A stretch of 16,440 bases of DNA from Pseudomonadota bacterium (GTDB taxonomy: Bacteria > Pseudomonadota > Alphaproteobacteria > Rhizobiales > Rhizobiaceae): contig JAEYXI010000421.1 of assembly GCA_023428515.1 (NCBI GenBank), positions 1 to 16,440 of the forward strand, in the 5' to 3' direction. The position numbers were made by a program, and so were the translations under genes. Under the pieces are notes generated by a model. It ran no database searches and was not told where the DNA came from. It saw only the letters and a list, made by a program, of their open reading frames with translations. Positions 12,889 to 16,440 of this stretch are shown here, piece by piece (the first letter of the stretch is position 1; the number at the start of each line of letters is the position of its first letter).

Positions 12889-14712
12889 ATGAACTTGGAC
12901 CTCGCCATTGTTCTCGCGCTGCTTGCCATTGCGATCGCCATGTTCGCTGTGGGCAGACCACGCCTCGACGCTGTCGCGCTGATCATGCTCGTGACGCTGC
13001 CCTTCACCGGCGTGCTGACCATGGGGGAGGCGCTGGCGGGTTTCAGCGATTCCAACATCGTACTCATTGCAGCTCTCTTCGTCATCGGCGACGGGCTGGT
13101 GAGAACCGGCGTCGCTCAGATGCTTGGCGACTGGCTGATTGCCAAGGCTGGTTCGCATGAAGTCCGGCTCATCAGCCTACTGATGGTGGTCGTATGCGCG
13201 CTTGGAGCCACGATGAGTTCCACGGCGGTGACGGCGATCTTCATCCCCGTCGCGCTCCGCATATCACAAAGCACCGGCGTCGCTCCTGGACGGCTGATGA
13301 TGCCGCTCAGTTTCGCCGCCCTTATCAGCGGCATGATGACGCTCGTCGCCACGGCGCCGAACCTCGTCGTCAACAGCGAACTTGAGCGGCATGGCATACC
13401 GGGCTTCGCCTTCTTCAGCTTCACACCGTTCGGCCTTCCGGTTCTCATCCTGGGCATCGTCTACATGATCTTTGCAAGGCGATGGCTCCCTGCGGACAAC
13501 GAAAGCAGGGGCTTCGAGCGCATGAGCTTCGCTGCGTGGGTGAAGGAATATGAGCTTGCCGACCGGGAGAGGCGAGTGCGAATTTCCGACCGGTCGCCGC
13601 TGGCTGGCAAGAGGCTCGAGGAACTCGATCTACGGAGTTCGTCCGGAGCCAATATCCTGGCGATCGAGCGCAGCCATCGGCTTGGACAGGAAATCCTGAA
13701 CCCCTCGGCCAGGACGGAACTGAAATCCGGAGACATCCTGCTGATCGATCTTTCCCGTTCGAACAGCGACTTCGAGTCGCTTCGGGACAAGATGGCACTG
13801 GAGGAGTTGCCGTTGAGCGGCGCTTATTTCGCCGATCGATCGCAGGAGATCGGCATGGCCGAAGCAATCATTCCGGCGACTTCGGACCTCGTCGGCAAGA
13901 CCCCCGTCGAAGCCAGGCTGCGGACTGAGTTCGGGCTCACAGCCGTTGGGCTCAACCGGGGCGACGGGCCGTACCCCGGTAATCTCTCCAGCGAAAAACT
14001 GAGAATCGGCGACACGCTGCTGGTTGTCGGACCATGGAACGACATCGAGAAATATCGCTCAGACAACAGGGACTTGGCCGTTATCAGGCTGCCAATCGAA
14101 ACCGAGCAGCGCCTGCCGGCGCCCGGAAAATCTTTGCAGGCCTTCCTCTGCCTTCTCCTGGTGGTCGTATTGATGGTCAGCGGTGTCGTGCCGAACGTAC
14201 AAGCAGCGCTGATCGGATGCCTTCTGATGGGTCTGCTCGGCTGTATTGATTTCTCCAGTGCCTATCGTTCCATAGACTGGAAAACGATCGTGCTGATCGT
14301 CGGCATGCTGCCGTTCTCCATCGCCCTCGAGCGAACCGGCGGCGTCGACCTAGCCGCGGATGGCCTGAGGGCCGTAACGGAAGGAGCCGGCAACAGCGTC
14401 GTCCTGGCGGCACTATTCGCGATCACCGCTCTTCTGGGCATGTTCATCTCCAACACCGCGACGGCGGTGTTGATGGCTCCGGTGGCCGTGGCCGTGGCTC
14501 AGGAACTTGGCGCGTCCCCCTATCCATTCGCGATGACGGTCGCCCTGGCCGCCTCGACGGCCTTCATGACACCGGTATCGTCGCCCGTGAACACGCTGGT
14601 GGTGGCGCCTGGCCGCTACAGCTTCGGAGACTTCGTGCGCATAGGGCTTCCCTTCTCCTTCGTAGTCCTGATCGTCACCATAGTCCTGGTGCCATTCGTT
14701 TTCCCGTTCTGA
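12889..14712 (+). CDS. SLC13-type permease with two RCK_C (TrkA-C) domains
   Basis: A 607-residue inner-membrane transporter of the DASS/SLC13 group in the ion transporter superfamily. The N-terminal membrane half (about 3-200) contains SSTAVTAIFIPV at 110-121 and ATAPNLVVN at 154-162. A cytosolic insert follows with two RCK_C/TrkA-C-like domains, about 225-295 and 320-395 (for example SGDILLIDLS, then LRIGDTLLVVG). The second membrane half (about 415-607) has the matching SNTATAVLMAPVAVAV and TPVSSPVNTLVV motifs, showing the two-fold pseudo-repeat. Such proteins carry sulfate, dicarboxylates or other anions with sodium or protons; the substrate cannot be told here. AGGGA is 8 bases before the ATG. 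It may be independent of arsC, 243 bases upstream. Confidence 0.87.
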   Translation: MNLDLAIVLALLAIAIAMFAVGRPRLDAVALIMLVTLPFTGVLTMGEALAGFSDSNIVLIAALFVIGDGLVRTGVAQMLGDWLIAKAGSHEVRLISLLMVVVCALGATMSSTAVTAIFIPVALRISQSTGVAPGRLMMPLSFAALISGMMTLVATAPNLVVNSELERHGIPGFAFFSFTPFGLPVLILGIVYMIFARRWLPADNESRGFERMSFAAWVKEYELADRERRVRISDRSPLAGKRLEELDLRSSSGANILAIERSHRLGQEILNPSARTELKSGDILLIDLSRSNSDFESLRDKMALEELPLSGAYFADRSQEIGMAEAIIPATSDLVGKTPVEARLRTEFGLTAVGLNRGDGPYPGNLSSEKLRIGDTLLVVGPWNDIEKYRSDNRDLAVIRLPIETEQRLPAPGKSLQAFLCLLLVVVLMVSGVVPNVQAALIGCLLMGLLGCIDFSSAYRSIDWKTIVLIVGMLPFSIALERTGGVDLAADGLRAVTEGAGNSVVLAALFAITALLGMFISNTATAVLMAPVAVAVAQELGASPYPFAMTVALAASTAFMTPVSSPVNTLVVAPGRYSFGDFVRIGLPFSFVVLIVTIVLVPFVFPF

Positions 14713-15222
14713 TGACTGGCGGTGCCACCACGATTGGAGGGAAATTCCGCCGTGTTATTCCGGCCGCGTTCTTGTCGAAGTCAAGGCGGTAACGGATATC
14801 GTCTCGCGCACGCGCCGCAAAGGTACGCCTTTTTGATTCCTAAGGCACGAACAGAGCAAAAGCGTTGGCCCACAATACCAGAAGTATGCACTCAGTCTCA
14901 TTCGAACGATGAGAGGCACGGTCAAACTGTACTTCGCGACCGAGAGCGGTATAGATGCCCCATTCTGTAAGCAGGCTGATGGAACTCCCGATCAGATTCG
15001 GTTCCATTCGCCGATCAGGCAGGTAATAACGGCACGGGATTGATTGCCGCTCTGCCGGAAGATCGAGGCGTTGTGCATGCTGTCATCGTCGTCGACGGCC
15101 CCGCGCCAACACGCAAGGCCGACGTCAAAGGCAAGGCGTGATTGCCGCATGAGCAATCGCCGCATCATCGGGAAGTTCGAGGACATCCCGTCAAAGGCAC
15201 AGCTACTGCTGAGGCGATCCCG
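14713..15222. other. 510-base stretch without a convincing gene
   Basis: No family member is recognised on either strand. TCTCAT at 14896-14901 and ATGAGA at 14909-14914 form a small hairpin. Between 14980 and 15141 one forward frame is open for 53 codons and ends in GVVHAVIVVDGPAPTRKADV and a few more residues. Its composition looks protein-like, but it has no start codon and no match I know, so it could be a relic. The region also has lower GC than the flanking genes between about 14820 and 14960 by eye. Confidence 0.45.
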
Positions 15223-16440
15223 GTGAATCGATCGGACGCGGAGCACACGAGCGAGACGGTTTCGACGGAGTTGCCCGTCGTCGCACAAGCGCCCGGCCTC
15301 AAGGATTTCCAGCCGCTCAACGCTGCCGAAACCCGCGTCTTGACGGGCCTGGTGTCGGGAGATCTCGTCAGGCTCGGCGACGGCTTGCTTCCGGACGGGG
15401 ACGATCCATCGCGAACGGTGCGTGCCAGCTTTCTGCGCTTCCTTATTCTTGGCGGCGACGAAGATTGCCGAGCGCATGAGAAGGGGTTGAGGCTCAGTGG
15501 CGCCGTGATCACCGGGATCCTCGACCTGGAGGGATGCCGAATCCCGCGAGATATCGGCCTCAAGGACTGCCGCTTCGGTACCACGCCGGTGCTTCGCTCT
15601 GCCGTCATCGACAATCTATTCCTCGACGGCTCGGCTTTACCGGGCCTGCAAGCGGACCGGCTTGAGGCGCGCGGCGGTCTTACCATGCGCGGCGCGGCCG
15701 TGACGGGGGATATCCTGCTTCGAGCCGCGCGGATAGGCGGCAATATCGAGGCGGATGGCGCGACGATCCAGTCTCCCAACGCGATCGCAATCGACGCCGA
15801 TGGTCTGGAGGCCCAGGGAAGCTTCCTGCTGCGCGGCACCCACGTGCAGGGCGGCATCAATCTGTCGGGGGTACGACTGGGCGCCGACGTCAATGCGATT
15901 GGCGCGCGGATCGAGCGCGCCGGCGAATTTGCGCTGAATGGCGACGGTATGGCGGCACGCGGCGACCTGGCCTTGCGAGGCGCGACGGTCGTCGGCGAGA
16001 TCCGCTTTCGGGGCGCGGTTTTCGGCGGAGACATCGACTGCCGGTCGGCAATGTTCGAGGTGCCTGGTGGCCATGCATTGCTGCTCAACCGCAGCAGAAT
16101 CGACGGTGCTTTCTTCCTTGGCCAAGGAGCATCTGTCCAGGGGACGCTGGATCTCACGGCGACGGAGATCGGGGCCATCGATGACGAACAGGGATCGTGG
16201 CCGCAAACCGGCGATCTGCTTCTCAACCGCTGTCGGTACGGCGCGTTCATCGGCGGACCAGTCGATGCGGCAAGTCGACTTGAGTGGCTTGCGCGCCAGG
16301 TGCCCGAGCGATGGGGACAGGATTTTTGGCCGCAGCCCTATGAGCAACTGGCAAATGTGCTTCGCAACATGGGCCACGAGGAGGATGCCCGCGCCGTCCT
16401 GATCGAAAAGGAAAAGCTACAGCGGCGCGCACGACGTGCG
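15223..16440 (+). CDS. Beta-helix-like repeat protein, 'membrane-associated oxidoreductase' type (3' end outside window)
   Basis: An open frame of 406 codons runs from a GTG at 15223 to the window edge with no stop. GAGG at 15211-15214 is 8 bases before the GTG; a TTG at 15142 is a weaker alternative. After a short N-terminal region (LNAAETRVLTGLVSGDLVRL), residues about 85-340 are short repeats of about 18-20 residues such as LRGATVVGEIRFRGAVFGG and LLRAARIGGNIEADGATI, recalling pentapeptide-like right-handed beta-helices. The part QPYEQLANVLRNMGHEEDAR near the edge is typical of proteins labelled membrane-associated oxidoreductase, which continue into a membrane-spanning C-terminus. That label is not experimentally founded as far as I know. 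No signal peptide is seen. Function is unknown. Confidence 0.8.
   Translation, partial: MNRSDAEHTSETVSTELPVVAQAPGLKDFQPLNAAETRVLTGLVSGDLVRLGDGLLPDGDDPSRTVRASFLRFLILGGDEDCRAHEKGLRLSGAVITGILDLEGCRIPRDIGLKDCRFGTTPVLRSAVIDNLFLDGSALPGLQADRLEARGGLTMRGAAVTGDILLRAARIGGNIEADGATIQSPNAIAIDADGLEAQGSFLLRGTHVQGGINLSGVRLGADVNAIGARIERAGEFALNGDGMAARGDLALRGATVVGEIRFRGAVFGGDIDCRSAMFEVPGGHALLLNRSRIDGAFFLGQGASVQGTLDLTATEIGAIDDEQGSWPQTGDLLLNRCRYGAFIGGPVDAASRLEWLARQVPERWGQDFWPQPYEQLANVLRNMGHEEDARAVLIEKEKLQRRARRA

Noticed and set aside
14722..14970. 82-codon forward ORF after the permease
   Set aside because: No good ribosome-binding site, no family resemblance, and odd amino-acid composition; not called as a gene.
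15165..16250. Reverse open frame of 361 codons at the right edge
   Set aside because: It is Ser/Pro/Arg-rich and antisense to the repeat-protein frame, which has a Shine-Dalgarno and clear periodic repeats.

Overview
The window reads as chromosomal DNA of a GC-rich alphaproteobacterium of the Rhizobiales, probably Mesorhizobium/Aminobacter-like. This is inferred from gene content: a tetrahydromethanopterin (H4MPT)/methanofuran C1-cofactor cluster, PQQ-linked periplasmic genes, and the trace of an aqpS-arsC arsenic operon of the kind known from Sinorhizobium. No rRNA, tRNA, CRISPR array or intact mobile element was seen.

Region 1 (about 1-8345) looks like part of a methylotrophy island. A small periplasmic cytochrome c (145-510, +) ends tail-to-tail with a compact minus-strand operon, transcribed from 5494 down to 518. 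In order of transcription it encodes an exported DUF2380-type protein, an MfnB-FolB fusion, an MfnE-like kinase, a DmrB/AfpA-type flavoprotein, a dihydropteroate-synthase-like protein (DUF6513) and a DUF447 flavin-fold protein. Most junctions overlap or are a few bases apart. The genes point to biosynthesis of H4MPT and the bacterial methanofuran analogue, carriers for formaldehyde oxidation. Divergent from it, at 5552-8345, are an ABC-type periplasmic binding protein, a seven-bladed beta-propeller and a cupredoxin-like protein, of the set found with PQQ-dependent alcohol oxidation. The ABC ATPase and permease that usually go with them are not downstream.

Region 2 (8405-12016) is a redox-stress block: an NADPH:quinone-reductase-like MDR enzyme divergent from a LysR regulator, then msrB-msrA and a cytosolic CxxC redoxin, which form a plausible methionine sulfoxide repair unit.

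Region 3 (about 12030-14712) begins with what I read as the frameshifted 3' remnant of an aquaglyceroporin gene (aqpS). Its stop codon still overlaps the start of a glutaredoxin-type arsC. After a gap comes a 607-residue SLC13-type permease with two RCK_C/TrkA-C domains.

Region 4 (14713-16440) is a 510-base stretch without a convincing gene, then a GTG-initiated gene for a beta-helix-like repeat protein that runs off the right edge.

The most distinctive observations are the aqpS relic, the cupredoxin-like protein that lacks the copper cysteine and carries an Asp8 tract, the MfnB-FolB fusion, and the exported CxxC protein heading a cytosolic cofactor operon.
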